Both the position numbers and the translations under genes were made by a program. Shown here piece by piece: positions 36,239 to 45,992 of a stretch of 56,969 nucleotides of DNA. The stretch's first letter is position 1. Each line of letters starts with the position of its first letter. The stretch comes from Parabacteroides sp. (GTDB taxonomy: Bacteria > Bacteroidota > Bacteroidia > Bacteroidales > Tannerellaceae), in NCBI GenBank assembly GCA_019417325.1, contig DXVO01000002.1, positions 1-56,969 of the forward strand, read 5' to 3'. The notes beneath the pieces are model-generated. The model was not told the origin of the DNA and did no database searches. It was given only the letters and a program-made list of their open reading frames with translations.

Positions 36239-37105
36239 ATGAAAACAATCTTAGTCACAGGTGCCAACGGACAGTTGGGTAATTCGATTCGCCTGATAGC
36301 AAATCAACATCCGCAATACAATTTCCTTTTTACGGATGTCGACACATTGGACATAACAGATGCTGCAGCAGTGAAAGCTATGGTTAAAGATAATCAGGTA
36401 AACTATATACTGAACTGTGCAGCCTACACCGCTGTAGATAAAGCCGAAGACAATGAGGACTTGTGCCGTCGTTTGAATTGCGATGCCGTGCACGTATTGG
36501 GTGAAGCAGCCCGCGAAGCCAATGCAAAAATCATCCATGTCTCTACGGATTATGTGTTCAGTGGCACAAGTTATCGTCCGTATAAGGAAACCGACGATAC
36601 GCGTCCGGTATCTGCCTATGGCCGTACCAAGCTTGCCGGTGAAGAAGCTCTGGTAAAAGTTTGCCCGGATGCGGTAATCATCCGTACCGCCTGGCTGTAT
36701 TCCGAATTTGGAAATAACTTTGTTAAGACAGTCCTCCGTTTGGGGAAAGAGCGGGATCAACTCGGTTTTGTATTCGACCAGGCAGGTACCCCGACATATG
36801 CAGGCGATCTTGCCGAAGCCATCCTGACGGTTGTTACTGCCGATGAAAAAGGAACTTTTGTTCCGGGAATCTATCATTACTCAAACGAAGGGGTATGCAG
36901 TTGGTACGATTTCACAGTGAAAGTACTGCAAATAGCAGGCATAGAATGCAGCGTCCGCCCTATTGAAACAAAAGATTATCCTACACGGGCTGTACGTCCG
37001 CCTTATAGCGTATTGAATAAGGGTAAAATAAAAGAAATATACGGAGTTACTATCCCGCACTGGGAAGAAAGCCTTCGTATTTGTTTAAAGAAATTACTCA
37101 CATGA
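36239..37105 (+). CDS. rfbD: dTDP-4-dehydrorhamnose reductase
   Basis: 288 aa. NAD(P)-binding GANGQLGNS (residues 8-16), STDYVFSG, and the catalytic Tyr-Lys pair in SAYGRTKLAGE identify an RmlD-type short-chain dehydrogenase. It makes dTDP-L-rhamnose, the donor for surface polysaccharide, from dTDP-4-keto-rhamnose. The other rml genes are not in the window. Last gene of the Mur-like/DUF4924/rfbD operon; the next gene, an ECF sigma, begins 16 bp after its stop, the probable left edge of an inserted glycan locus. Confidence 0.95.
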   Translation: MKTILVTGANGQLGNSIRLIANQHPQYNFLFTDVDTLDITDAAAVKAMVKDNQVNYILNCAAYTAVDKAEDNEDLCRRLNCDAVHVLGEAAREANAKIIHVSTDYVFSGTSYRPYKETDDTRPVSAYGRTKLAGEEALVKVCPDAVIIRTAWLYSEFGNNFVKTVLRLGKERDQLGFVFDQAGTPTYAGDLAEAILTVVTADEKGTFVPGIYHYSNEGVCSWYDFTVKVLQIAGIECSVRPIETKDYPTRAVRPPYSVLNKGKIKEIYGVTIPHWEESLRICLKKLLT

Positions 37106-37121
37106 AATAGTATATTCTACT

Positions 37122-37709
37122 TTGAAAAAACAAACGTTTGACATAGAAAAAGTCAGGCAAGGAGACCTTCCGTCATTCCGTCGGTTTTTCATGGTTTTAT
37201 ATCCGCGCCTGATAGCTTTGGCTTCCAGGTTTGTAGATGAATATACGGCAGAAGATCTGGTTCAAAATGTTTTTTTATTTTACTGGGAGAAAAAAGAGAC
37301 CGTAGAGGTTAACGATATAAAGTCCTTTCTATATAAATGTACACAAAATAGCTGCCTGGATCATTTAAAACACCGAATGGTTGTAGAGGAATATGAGAGA
37401 AAAGTCCGTATCGGAGAACTCCGTATGATCTGGCTCGAAGAACATTCCGATGAAAATGATGTAATAAAATCTATCATAAGTAATGACTTGCAGGACATAA
37501 TTAATGATTCCATTGAAAAGTTATCTCCAAAGTGTGCAAAGATATTCCGTTTATGTTATTTCGAGGATATGAGCCATAAAGCTATCGCCGAAGCAATGGG
37601 CCTTTCCACTCGTACGGTAGAATGGCACATCCGTCAGGCGATTGTATTTCTTCGAAAAGATTTACACCACCTTTTTATACTTATCCTATGTTTTTCAACA
37701 TATAAGTAA
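37122..37709 (+). CDS. ECF-type sigma factor of the second polysaccharide utilization locus
   Basis: 195 aa from a TTG start; no ATG occurs before residue 24, which would cut into region 2. Region 2 (about 12-85) contains YTAEDLVQNVFLFYWEKK, and region 4 (about 125-180) the helix-turn-helix MSHKAIAEAMGLSTRTVEWHIRQA. A hydrophobic tail (LHHLFILILCFSTYK) ends the protein. It is followed by fecR, susC and susD in the standard order, so it should activate the locus when the FecR/SusC relay senses the glycan. It lies so close to rfbD that some read-through is likely. Confidence 0.92.
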   Translation: MKKQTFDIEKVRQGDLPSFRRFFMVLYPRLIALASRFVDEYTAEDLVQNVFLFYWEKKETVEVNDIKSFLYKCTQNSCLDHLKHRMVVEEYERKVRIGELRMIWLEEHSDENDVIKSIISNDLQDIINDSIEKLSPKCAKIFRLCYFEDMSHKAIAEAMGLSTRTVEWHIRQAIVFLRKDLHHLFILILCFSTYK

Positions 37710-37785
37710 AAAAAACAGAAAAATCTCCCCGTAGTTTCCCCTTGCTTAATCTTCGTTTATATACAAGCGATACTTATTGAGCAAG

Positions 37786-38766
37786 ATGAGCGAAGAACAA
37801 ATCATAAAATATTTAAATGGTCAATCAACTCCAGTCGAATCGGAAGTGATTGAAAACTGGATATTGACAGAAAAAGAGAATGCCGATACTTTTTTTGAGA
37901 TAGAACGACTTTGGACAATGAAGCGGGAAGCGGCCATTGTCCATTCCAATCGGTCTGAAACAGCCTATCAGCGCCTGTCCCGTTTATTGAAGCCACAATC
38001 CCGAACATATAAGCTGTTCAGCCCGTATTATCTGAAGTATGCAGCAGTCGGTTTGATCGCTTTACTAATTACTATCGATATTTTTTATGAGCGCCAGGTC
38101 GTTCCGGATGCGGTAAATATGATTGAAGTACCCAAAGGACAGCGTGTTAACCTTGTTTTATCGGATGGTACGAAAGTATGCCTGAATTCAAACAGCCGGT
38201 TGCATTATCCTGCCGTTTTCTCAAACAAGCAACGTCAAGTGGAATTGGAAGGAGAAGCTTTCTTTGAAGTAACACACGATGAGAAATGCCCGTTCGTTGT
38301 ACAGGTTCCGGATATGACGATTAAAGTTCTGGGTACTACATTTAATGTAAAAGCCTACCGGGATGAAGATACATACGTCACACTGAAATCCGGAAAAGTA
38401 GAGGTCTGTACAACTGATAAGCAGGAATCGGCAATGTTGAACCCGAATGAACAGGCTTCCTATTCAAAACTGACAGGTTTGAAGTTGCACCGTGTGAACG
38501 GCAATGCTTTTTATGTCTGGAAAGCCGGCGAAATCGCTTATGTCGATAATTCTCTTTCTGAGATAGCAAAAGATCTGGAACGTCGTTTCAATGTCCATAT
38601 AAAAATTAAAGGAGAGGAACTTGCCGAAAGGAAATTCTCTTTACGCGTGGAGAATAATGTTACCCTATCCCAGATTCTCGCTTTATTAAAAGGTACTCGC
38701 CAGTTGGATTTCAGTATGGATGGCGACCAGGTAATAATTTATAAAAGCGGATCGCCTATGGAATAG
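37786..38766 (+). CDS. FecR-family anti-sigma factor
   Basis: 326 aa from the ATG at 37786; a TTG nine bases earlier is less likely. N-terminal sigma-binding region (EEQIIKYLNGQSTPVESEVIENWI), one membrane helix (YAAVGLIALLITIDIFY, about 85-102), FecR domain (QRVNLVLSDGTKVCLNSNSRLHYPAVF) and C-terminal DUF4974 (LSEIAKDLERRFNVHIKIKG). The stretch before it (37725-37758, CCCCGTAGTTT ... CTTCGTTTAT) has no TAnnTTTG and may be an ECF-sigma-dependent promoter (weak). Partner of the sigma gene upstream and the STN-bearing SusC downstream. Confidence 0.93.
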   Translation: MSEEQIIKYLNGQSTPVESEVIENWILTEKENADTFFEIERLWTMKREAAIVHSNRSETAYQRLSRLLKPQSRTYKLFSPYYLKYAAVGLIALLITIDIFYERQVVPDAVNMIEVPKGQRVNLVLSDGTKVCLNSNSRLHYPAVFSNKQRQVELEGEAFFEVTHDEKCPFVVQVPDMTIKVLGTTFNVKAYRDEDTYVTLKSGKVEVCTTDKQESAMLNPNEQASYSKLTGLKLHRVNGNAFYVWKAGEIAYVDNSLSEIAKDLERRFNVHIKIKGEELAERKFSLRVENNVTLSQILALLKGTRQLDFSMDGDQVIIYKSGSPME

Positions 38767-38883
38767 AACAGATATATAAAACAAAGAGCCGGAAATGCTC
38801 CCAACACTTCCAGCTCCCAAACGATTAATCAAATAAATTTTCTAAGAACCTAAATTTATTACTAACTAATCATCTACAAATGT

Positions 38884-41800
38884 ATGGATTATATTATGAA
38901 AAGTATGCTTCGATGTGAGAGATTTTCATCGTGGCAAAGAAAAAGTTTATCTATTATGAGATGTCTGCTTTTGTTTATTTTCTTTGGAACTCTACCTATG
39001 TTCGCCGAAAGTACATATTCACAGTCTGCCCGTTTTTCTCTGGATATGGAAGATGCCACAGTTCAGGAAGTCCTTTCCGTTATTGAACAGAAAAGTCTGT
39101 ATTATTTCACTTATAATATGGAGCAGATTGATGTACATCGTAAAGTATCAATCAATGTAAATGATGAAAGTATTACGGATGTACTGGGTCAGTTATTTTC
39201 CGGTGAGAGCATTAAATATGATATCGATGACAAACATATTGTTTTATATAAAGGAGCAAACCGGAATGTCGCTTTGATGAAAGCCCAACAGACGCGTAAG
39301 ATAACAGGAACAGTCAAAGATGACAAAGGAGAACCTATTATCGGAGCTAATATAGTTGAGCAAGGAACAAGTAACGGTACAATATCTGATGTAGACGGCC
39401 ATTTTTCGCTGGAAATATCAAATAACAGTAACCTGATCGTTTCTTATATCGGCTATATACAACAAAGAATAGCTCTGGGAAAAAAGAACACAATAAATGT
39501 AGTACTGTCAGAAGACACTAAAAAACTGGAAGAGGTAGTCGTTATCGGTTACGGTACACAAAAGAAATCGGATGTATCCGGATCTGTAACCACTGTTGCC
39601 GGTGAAAAACTGGCTAATTTACCTACGTCAGGTGCTGCCGAAGCTTTACAAGGAATGGCACCGGGCCTGTCTGTTAACTTCGGAACAGGCGCTCCGGGTA
39701 GTGATCCTACAATAACCGTACGTGGTATGACATCCTGGGGTTCCAGCAATGAACCACTGGTCGTAATTGACGGAGTACCGGGTGACATGGCTTATCTAAA
39801 TCCCGAAGACATCAAATCCATGACAGTACTGAAAGATGCAGCAACAGCCGCTATCTATGGAGCACGTGCTGCTGCCGGTGTTATTCTGATCGAAACGCAT
39901 CGTGGGGGAAAGCAAGAGCCTAAAATCACAGTTTCCGCCTATTTCGGTTTGGACGACCTACCCAAGCGGATGGATGTCTGTAATTCGGAAGAATTCATAA
40001 AAGTACGCAAGATGGCATTGACCAATGCCGGCTTACCTCAAAGCCGCTGGCCCAAATACATTTCAGCATACGAAGAAAATCCAGGTCAGTTTGCCGATAC
40101 AGATTGGCAAAGAGAATATTACCGTCGTGGGCTGACTCAGAAATATAACCTGGGATATACCGCCGGAAATGAAATAATGAATGTAGCCTTGTCCGGTTTC
40201 TATTCCTCAACAGACGGTATTATCGTCGGCACAGACTCTGAGAAATTCGGTTTTCGTTTGAATTCTGATATCAAGCGTGGCAAATTCAAAATGGGAGAGT
40301 CCATCAGTTACGGACGCAAGACCACGACTCCGGAAGCCGACACCGGTTTCCCCGGTATGTACCAAACGACAAATATTGAACCTCTGGTATCAGTTTACGA
40401 TCCGAATAATGACGGCGGTTATGGTGGTGCCATATCCGGTATGGGAATGTCGGATGCGGCAAATCCGGTCGCTTTCAACAACCTGATCAAAACGACCAAA
40501 GCGAATGATTATATCTCGGCTTCCGCCTATATCCAATATGAACCGATAGAAGACCTGATTATTAAATTCCAAGCGGGACGTAATATAAACTTCTACCATT
40601 ATAAAACATTTACACCTACCTACTATGTAGGAGCCAGCAAAGTGAACAAAATAGCTTCTTTATACGAAGAAAGAAGCAAGCGGACAGAAGACTTGCTGGA
40701 GTTAACAGCCAATTATAATAAAACCTTTGCAGAAAAGCATAGCCTACAGGCATTGCTGGGTATCTCCCAGGAAGAGAACAGATTTGATGACCAGTCAGGC
40801 TCTGCCTCTCAGTTCGAGAACAACGATATGCAATACCTGGAACACGGGCAAACCAATTTCGCTGTAGGAGGAGGATACAACCGCTATGCACTGCGCTCTG
40901 CATTCGGTCGTGTCGGTTATAACTACGACTATCGTTATATGGCAATGGTATCAGCCCGTTACGATGGTTCTTCCCGTTTCGGTGAAGGTAATAAATGGGG
41001 ATTCTTCCCTTCCGCTTCCTTAGGCTGGAATATTGCAAATGAAGGATTCTGGACAAAGATGAAAGAGACTGTATCGACCTTCAAGTTGCGCTTAAGCTAC
41101 GGTGCTTTGGGTAACCAATCTATCGGGAATTATAAATATATACCTCGTCTGACATCCAATACGAATAACCTGAACTATCCGTTCGGAGGCAATCTGATCA
41201 GTATGGGATATGCTGTTATCGGCCTACCTTCCACACATATCAAATGGGAAACCACGTTATACAAGAATATCGGTATTGACTTGGGCTTCTGGAACAATAA
41301 ACTCGAGTTTTCAGCCGAAGCCTATATCAAGAATACAAAAGATATGCTGTCGTCTAAAAATATCAGTACCTGTACAGGTTTCGGAAGCCTTATCGTAAAC
41401 GAGGGACGTTTGCGTACAACCGGTTTCGAAATGCAGGCAATCTATCATGGAAGCGTAGGACGTAAATTTAAATACGACCTTGATCTGAACATTTCACATT
41501 ACAAGAGTGTCCTCAAAGAAATGTCCGATCCCGGTTATCTGGATGAATATGGTCCGGCACGAACTTATGTAGGCGGTGAAATCGGAGAATTCTGGGTACT
41601 GAAAACCGACGGTATTTTCCAAAACCAGAAAGAAGTGGATGATTGGAACGCCCAGCACGGTTCGAAAGATGCTTCCGGCAACTGGATTCCTTTACAACCG
41701 GCAGCAGCCCCCGGTGATATCCGTTTTATCGATCAGAATGGAGATGGAAAACTGGACTCGAACGACAAAGTAAAAGTGGGTAGCGGTAATCCTAAAGCCA

Positions 41801-42300
41801 TTGTCGGATTCAATGTGAACCTGCGTTACGGAGCTTTCGACCTGGTGGCAAACTTCTATGGTAATTTCGGAGTGAAGCGCTATAACTATATGAAACGCCA
41901 GTTACAACGTATGGATAAGGTATTCAACTACGGTAAGGATGCCTTAAATGCATGGACACCGGAAAACACGGATACGGATATTCCACGTGCGGTAGTAGGT
42001 GATCCTAACGGTAATATCCAAACTTCAGACCGATTTGTTGAAAATGGTAATTTCCTGCGTCTGAATAATCTCCAGGTCGGTTATAATATGCCGTCTAAAG
42101 TATGCAAGTCACTACGTATCGAGAATTTGCGTGTTTACCTTGCAGCAAACCGTTTGTTTACGATTACCGGTTATAAAGGATACGATCCGGCAACCGGAGC
42201 AACATCCAATAGTGATACCGGAACTACTTATATGGGTATTGACGACGCATTGTATCCTTTGAGTCGTTCCTATATGATTGGTTTGAAATTTGGTTTTTAA
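38884..42300 (+). CDS. SusC/RagA TonB-dependent transporter with STN domain
   Basis: 1138 aa. Long signal peptide (cut near STYSQ, about residue 47), STN domain (about 52-125: RFSLDMEDATVQEVLSVIEQ), carboxypeptidase-regulatory-like domain (about 137-210), TonB box region EEVVVIGYGTQKK, plug (about 230-350) and barrel ending in SYMIGLKFGF. It transports the oligosaccharide released at the surface. The STN domain links it to the FecR and ECF sigma genes just upstream. Order of genes and lack of terminators indicate one operon with susD, 18 bp downstream. Confidence 0.95.
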   Translation: MDYIMKSMLRCERFSSWQRKSLSIMRCLLLFIFFGTLPMFAESTYSQSARFSLDMEDATVQEVLSVIEQKSLYYFTYNMEQIDVHRKVSINVNDESITDVLGQLFSGESIKYDIDDKHIVLYKGANRNVALMKAQQTRKITGTVKDDKGEPIIGANIVEQGTSNGTISDVDGHFSLEISNNSNLIVSYIGYIQQRIALGKKNTINVVLSEDTKKLEEVVVIGYGTQKKSDVSGSVTTVAGEKLANLPTSGAAEALQGMAPGLSVNFGTGAPGSDPTITVRGMTSWGSSNEPLVVIDGVPGDMAYLNPEDIKSMTVLKDAATAAIYGARAAAGVILIETHRGGKQEPKITVSAYFGLDDLPKRMDVCNSEEFIKVRKMALTNAGLPQSRWPKYISAYEENPGQFADTDWQREYYRRGLTQKYNLGYTAGNEIMNVALSGFYSSTDGIIVGTDSEKFGFRLNSDIKRGKFKMGESISYGRKTTTPEADTGFPGMYQTTNIEPLVSVYDPNNDGGYGGAISGMGMSDAANPVAFNNLIKTTKANDYISASAYIQYEPIEDLIIKFQAGRNINFYHYKTFTPTYYVGASKVNKIASLYEERSKRTEDLLELTANYNKTFAEKHSLQALLGISQEENRFDDQSGSASQFENNDMQYLEHGQTNFAVGGGYNRYALRSAFGRVGYNYDYRYMAMVSARYDGSSRFGEGNKWGFFPSASLGWNIANEGFWTKMKETVSTFKLRLSYGALGNQSIGNYKYIPRLTSNTNNLNYPFGGNLISMGYAVIGLPSTHIKWETTLYKNIGIDLGFWNNKLEFSAEAYIKNTKDMLSSKNISTCTGFGSLIVNEGRLRTTGFEMQAIYHGSVGRKFKYDLDLNISHYKSVLKEMSDPGYLDEYGPARTYVGGEIGEFWVLKTDGIFQNQKEVDDWNAQHGSKDASGNWIPLQPAAAPGDIRFIDQNGDGKLDSNDKVKVGSGNPKAIVGFNVNLRYGAFDLVANFYGNFGVKRYNYMKRQLQRMDKVFNYGKDALNAWTPENTDTDIPRAVVGDPNGNIQTSDRFVENGNFLRLNNLQVGYNMPSKVCKSLRIENLRVYLAANRLFTITGYKGYDPATGATSNSDTGTTYMGIDDALYPLSRSYMIGLKFGF

Positions 42301-42318
42301 TCATTAAAGAAGAATATC

Positions 42319-43842
42319 ATGAAACTGAAGAATATATTTATCGCAGGCCTGGCGCTTAATCTCGGGTTAACAGCTTGTACTGGTACCTTCCTCGACGAAA
42401 AGACAAATCCCAACTATCTGACTCCTTCCACATTCTGGAAATCGGAAGGTGATATACTCAAAGGACTTACATCCGCCTATGCCTATTTGCAACCGAATAT
42501 GGGATGGGGAATGCCTTTCGAACGGTATATTGTAGTCGATAACTACCGGAGTGATGAACTGGACTTCCGTGCCGATGTGACCTCATGGATGAATCTAGCA
42601 ATGTATAACAACACGCCAAACGATGCATTGGGTTACAGCGAATGGCGCGACCTGTTCAAAGGCATTAATTACTCCAATCAATGTCTTGACAATATCCCCA
42701 GCGTAGAAGGAATATCGGAAGAAGTAAAAAACCGTTCGCTGGCGGAAGCCCGTTTCTTGCGTGCTTACTATTATTACCGGTTATATCTGAATTTCGGTGA
42801 ACGATTGCCACTGTACGAACATGAGCTGAAAGGTACGGACGAAGAATTCTATCCTCAACAATCGCAACCCGGAGTCATCACCAGCTTTATCGAAAAGGAA
42901 TTGTCGGAGGTACAGAGCTACCTGCCCGAGCCTGACGGATGGAAACCTGAAGAGGCAGGACGCGCCACCAAATATATGGCGGCAGGCATACTTGCTAAAT
43001 TCTATATGTTCCGCAATCAGCAGGATAAAGCGGAAAAAGAATTGAAAAAGATCATCGACAGCGAGAAATATGAGTTGATCGACAACTATGCAGATTTATG
43101 GGACGGATTGCATAAGAACAGCAAGGAAGCCGTGTTTGAAGTGCAGTACTCCGGAAATATGGACGGTGGTCGTCGCGAGTTTAACCGCATCGCCCTTCAC
43201 CTGGCCTCCAGTGATGCCGAAGGATACGAAGAAGCATATCCCTCTTTCTGGTTATTCGATGTCATGAAGCAGGATAAAACGGTCGACGGTAAATACAGCG
43301 ACCGTCTGTATGCTACAATCCTCTTTGATGATCCGGAAACTAAAGCATTCTACATGGAAGAAGGCAAGCATTTCAGCGACTACCATTCGAAAGATGCTAT
43401 TTACTGGCATAAGTTTATGACTTGGGACGAGTCCTTAAGCCAGTACTGGGACTATAGTGCTTTTAATATTCCGGTAATTCGCTATGCGGATGTCCTCTTA
43501 CTGTATGCTGAATGTCTTAATCACAGAGGGGCTACTCCATTGGCTATCGACTATATCAATCAGGTACGTGAACGTGTAAATGTTACGGCTCTCCCGAAAG
43601 ACATGAGCAAGGATGCCGTCCTGAAACATTTGCAGGATGTGGAACGCCCCTGCGAACTTGCCCTTGAAGGTTCACGCTGGTACGACTTGGTGCGTTGGGG
43701 TATTGTGGAGCAAACTTTGAGAGCGCATAAGAAACCTTTCGTGGATAATTATGTAGACAGCAAACACAAACTGTTGCCTATCCCGCACGATGAATTCCTG
43801 TTAAATCCTGACTGGGAACAAAATCCGAATTTCTCCAAATAA
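42319..43842 (+). CDS. SusD/RagB family glycan-binding lipoprotein
   Basis: 507 aa with lipobox LTAC (Cys20). Segments diagnostic of SusD: NYLTPSTFWKSEGDILKGLTSAYAYL near the start, EARFLRAYYYYRLYLNFGERLPL (about 143-165), VIRYADVLLLYAECLNHRG and ERPCELALEGSRWYDLVRWG near the end, then the typical C-terminal LLPIPHDEFLLNPDWEQNPNF. It binds the target glycan and closes over SusC. A strong hairpin array separates it from the enzyme genes. Confidence 0.95.
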   Translation: MKLKNIFIAGLALNLGLTACTGTFLDEKTNPNYLTPSTFWKSEGDILKGLTSAYAYLQPNMGWGMPFERYIVVDNYRSDELDFRADVTSWMNLAMYNNTPNDALGYSEWRDLFKGINYSNQCLDNIPSVEGISEEVKNRSLAEARFLRAYYYYRLYLNFGERLPLYEHELKGTDEEFYPQQSQPGVITSFIEKELSEVQSYLPEPDGWKPEEAGRATKYMAAGILAKFYMFRNQQDKAEKELKKIIDSEKYELIDNYADLWDGLHKNSKEAVFEVQYSGNMDGGRREFNRIALHLASSDAEGYEEAYPSFWLFDVMKQDKTVDGKYSDRLYATILFDDPETKAFYMEEGKHFSDYHSKDAIYWHKFMTWDESLSQYWDYSAFNIPVIRYADVLLLYAECLNHRGATPLAIDYINQVRERVNVTALPKDMSKDAVLKHLQDVERPCELALEGSRWYDLVRWGIVEQTLRAHKKPFVDNYVDSKHKLLPIPHDEFLLNPDWEQNPNFSK

Positions 43843-43854
43843 AAGCATCCTGTT

Positions 43855-43923
43855 GCATACAGGCTCGATGTAACATTACATACAGGTTTCATGTAATGTT
43901 ACACAGAGCCTGTGTGTATAAAT
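43855..43923. repeat. 23-bp direct repeats folding into a 21-bp stem between susD and GH63
   Basis: Units begin at 43855 (GCATACAGG...ATGTAACATT) and 43878 (ACATACAGG...ATGTAATGTT), with a weaker third at 43901. The same stretch is an inverted repeat: ACAGGCTC/GAGCCTGT (43859-43866 with 43906-43913) and a perfect 13-bp stem (43869-43881 with 43891-43903), separated by a 2+2 internal loop, with a 9-nt apex. No T-run follows, so it may protect the upstream susCD message or set the ratio to the enzymes. Confidence 0.7.
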
Positions 43924-43969
43924 CGAATAATCCTTTACAGGAGCTTTCACTTTATAAACATTTTTAATC

Positions 43970-45982
43970 ATGAATAAGATAATAAACCATCTTTCGGTTT
44001 GTTCCGCTCTCCTATTGTCTTCCTGTTACACAGGAGTGAAGAGCGACGTTTCGCCGGATGAAATAAAAAATGACCGCAACGACTTTTACAACCTGATAAA
44101 TATCAAGAATGTACCGCAAACGGAAAAAGACCGGGACCTCTTCGTATTTGCCGACCAGGGTTCATGGACCGGATATGCATTACCGGAAAATGAGACAACC
44201 CGGCTGGCAGGTAGCTTTGTCGGTCCTTATATGATGACCGGCAGGGGATGGATTGCCCGTTCGCTTGCAGAGCCGGTTATCCGGGTAGATGGTGAAAAGT
44301 ATGACCTTGCCCGTAATATACAGACTTCAAAATATTATCCGGGCAAACTGGTACAGGAATTCAGGAACGAACAGTTGAGTTTCGTAACCGAGTTATGTTT
44401 CTCGTCTGCCCGTACAGCAGTGATCCGTTCCAAAGTGAAAAATATAGGTCCGAAGGATGTGACCGTATCTTTACAATGGCTTGGCGGGGTTTATGAAAAC
44501 AGTGCAACCTTGTCGGCTACCGGTAAAGGAGTGAAGATTGTCCATAACAGAGAGCAGACGCTAACATTTGCCTCATTCAATACAGCCGAAAACGTGCAGT
44601 TGATAGGAAAAGACAGTTTGCTCGCCGTCGAAAAAGCGAGCTTACTACTCACGCCTGGCAGCGATTTCGAAACAGTCTCCACCCAAACCTTTGCATTCGA
44701 TGAAGCAGCATTGAATAAGGAAATTGAACTACTCAAGGAATTGGATGCCGGCCAGGTTTTTGCAGAGAATGAAAAACGATGGAATACGTATCTGTCCTCC
44801 CTGTTCGATAATGACAGCCCGTTCATGAAAGAAAACAAATACAGGCATGTGGTAGCAAAAGCCCTGATGACACTGGTTGCCAACTGGCGTACCCCGTCAG
44901 GTGATATCCTACACGACGGGACCTACCCTTCTTATAACGGTTTCTTTGGTGTTTGGTCGTGGGACTCATGGAAACATGCTGCAGCCAATGCTTTGTATAA
45001 CCCTGAAGAAGCAAAAAACGAGGTACGCTGCCTTTTCGATTATCAGGCGGAAAATGGAATGATCCCCGATTTTGTAAGCCGCAATAAGGAACGTATCAAC
45101 TGGCGTGATACAAAACCTCCTTTGGCTGCATGGGCTGTTAAATGCATTTATGACGCTACCGGCGACAAGGCTTTTGTGGCGGAAATGTTCGATAAGCTAT
45201 ACAAATATCACCAATGGTGGTACACCGACCGCGACCACGACAAGAATGGCATCTGCGAATATGGTTCTACGGATGGGAGCCTGATAGCAGCATGCTGGGA
45301 AAGCGGCATGGATAACGGAGTTCGTTTCGACGACGCTGTTATGCTGAAGAATGAACCAGAGAACGCCTGGTCGATGAACCAGGAAAATATATGTCTCAAC
45401 TCCTTCCTTTATGCGGAAAAAGGTTTTCTGGCAGAAATGGCGGAAATACTCGGAAGAAATGAACTGGTATCCCAATTAAAACAAGAGGCGGAAAGCCTGA
45501 AAGTACATATCCAAACGAAGATGTTCGACGAGGAAACCGGCTTCTTTTACGATACCCGGCTGGGAACAGGCGAGTTCATCAAAGTCATGGGCGCCGAATG
45601 CTGGTTGCCGCTTTGGGCTGGTGTAGCCACTCCGGAGCAGGCACGAAAAGTATTGGATAAGATGCTCGACCCGCAGAAATTCAACTCGAAAATTCCATTG
45701 GGGACATTAGAAATCAGCCACCCGAAACTTCGTCCGACCCGGGGATACTGGCGCGGTCCGGTTTGGATAGACCAGGTCTATTTCGGAGTTATGGGACTAC
45801 GTAACTATGGCTTTGACAAGGAAGCAGACAGATTTGTTGCCAAATATATCGACAATGCCCAGGGATTGCTTACGGACGGACCTATCCATGAAAACTATAA
45901 TCCGCTTACGGGTGAAACTCTGAACTGTCCGAACTTTAGCTGGTCGTCGGCTGTAACTATAAAAATGTTGTTGAATAAATAA
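43970..45982 (+). CDS. GH63-type alpha-glucosidase (YgjK-like) lipoprotein
   Basis: 670 aa, lipobox LSSC (Cys19). An N-terminal beta-sandwich (about 40-260) precedes an (alpha/alpha)6 barrel. GFFGVWSWDSWKHA, CWESGMDNGVRFDD (Asp of ESGMDN is the expected general acid) and RGYWRGPVWIDQVYFG followed by GPIHENYNPLTGE (Glu a candidate base) match the GH63 pattern known from E. coli YgjK and mannosyl-oligosaccharide glucosidase. Bacterial GH63 enzymes cut alpha-glucosides; the YgjK active site accepts glucosyl-alpha-1,2-galactose. It precedes the GH2 gene by 10 bp. GH37 trehalase is a more distant alternative. Confidence 0.85.
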   Translation: MNKIINHLSVCSALLLSSCYTGVKSDVSPDEIKNDRNDFYNLINIKNVPQTEKDRDLFVFADQGSWTGYALPENETTRLAGSFVGPYMMTGRGWIARSLAEPVIRVDGEKYDLARNIQTSKYYPGKLVQEFRNEQLSFVTELCFSSARTAVIRSKVKNIGPKDVTVSLQWLGGVYENSATLSATGKGVKIVHNREQTLTFASFNTAENVQLIGKDSLLAVEKASLLLTPGSDFETVSTQTFAFDEAALNKEIELLKELDAGQVFAENEKRWNTYLSSLFDNDSPFMKENKYRHVVAKALMTLVANWRTPSGDILHDGTYPSYNGFFGVWSWDSWKHAAANALYNPEEAKNEVRCLFDYQAENGMIPDFVSRNKERINWRDTKPPLAAWAVKCIYDATGDKAFVAEMFDKLYKYHQWWYTDRDHDKNGICEYGSTDGSLIAACWESGMDNGVRFDDAVMLKNEPENAWSMNQENICLNSFLYAEKGFLAEMAEILGRNELVSQLKQEAESLKVHIQTKMFDEETGFFYDTRLGTGEFIKVMGAECWLPLWAGVATPEQARKVLDKMLDPQKFNSKIPLGTLEISHPKLRPTRGYWRGPVWIDQVYFGVMGLRNYGFDKEADRFVAKYIDNAQGLLTDGPIHENYNPLTGETLNCPNFSWSSAVTIKMLLNK

Positions 45983-45992
45983 GCATACAGAT

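Noticed and set aside
37122..37709. Promoter TACTTTG just at the sigma gene start
   Set aside because: It lacks one base of the TAnnTTTG spacing and overlaps the only usable start codon, so it was not annotated.
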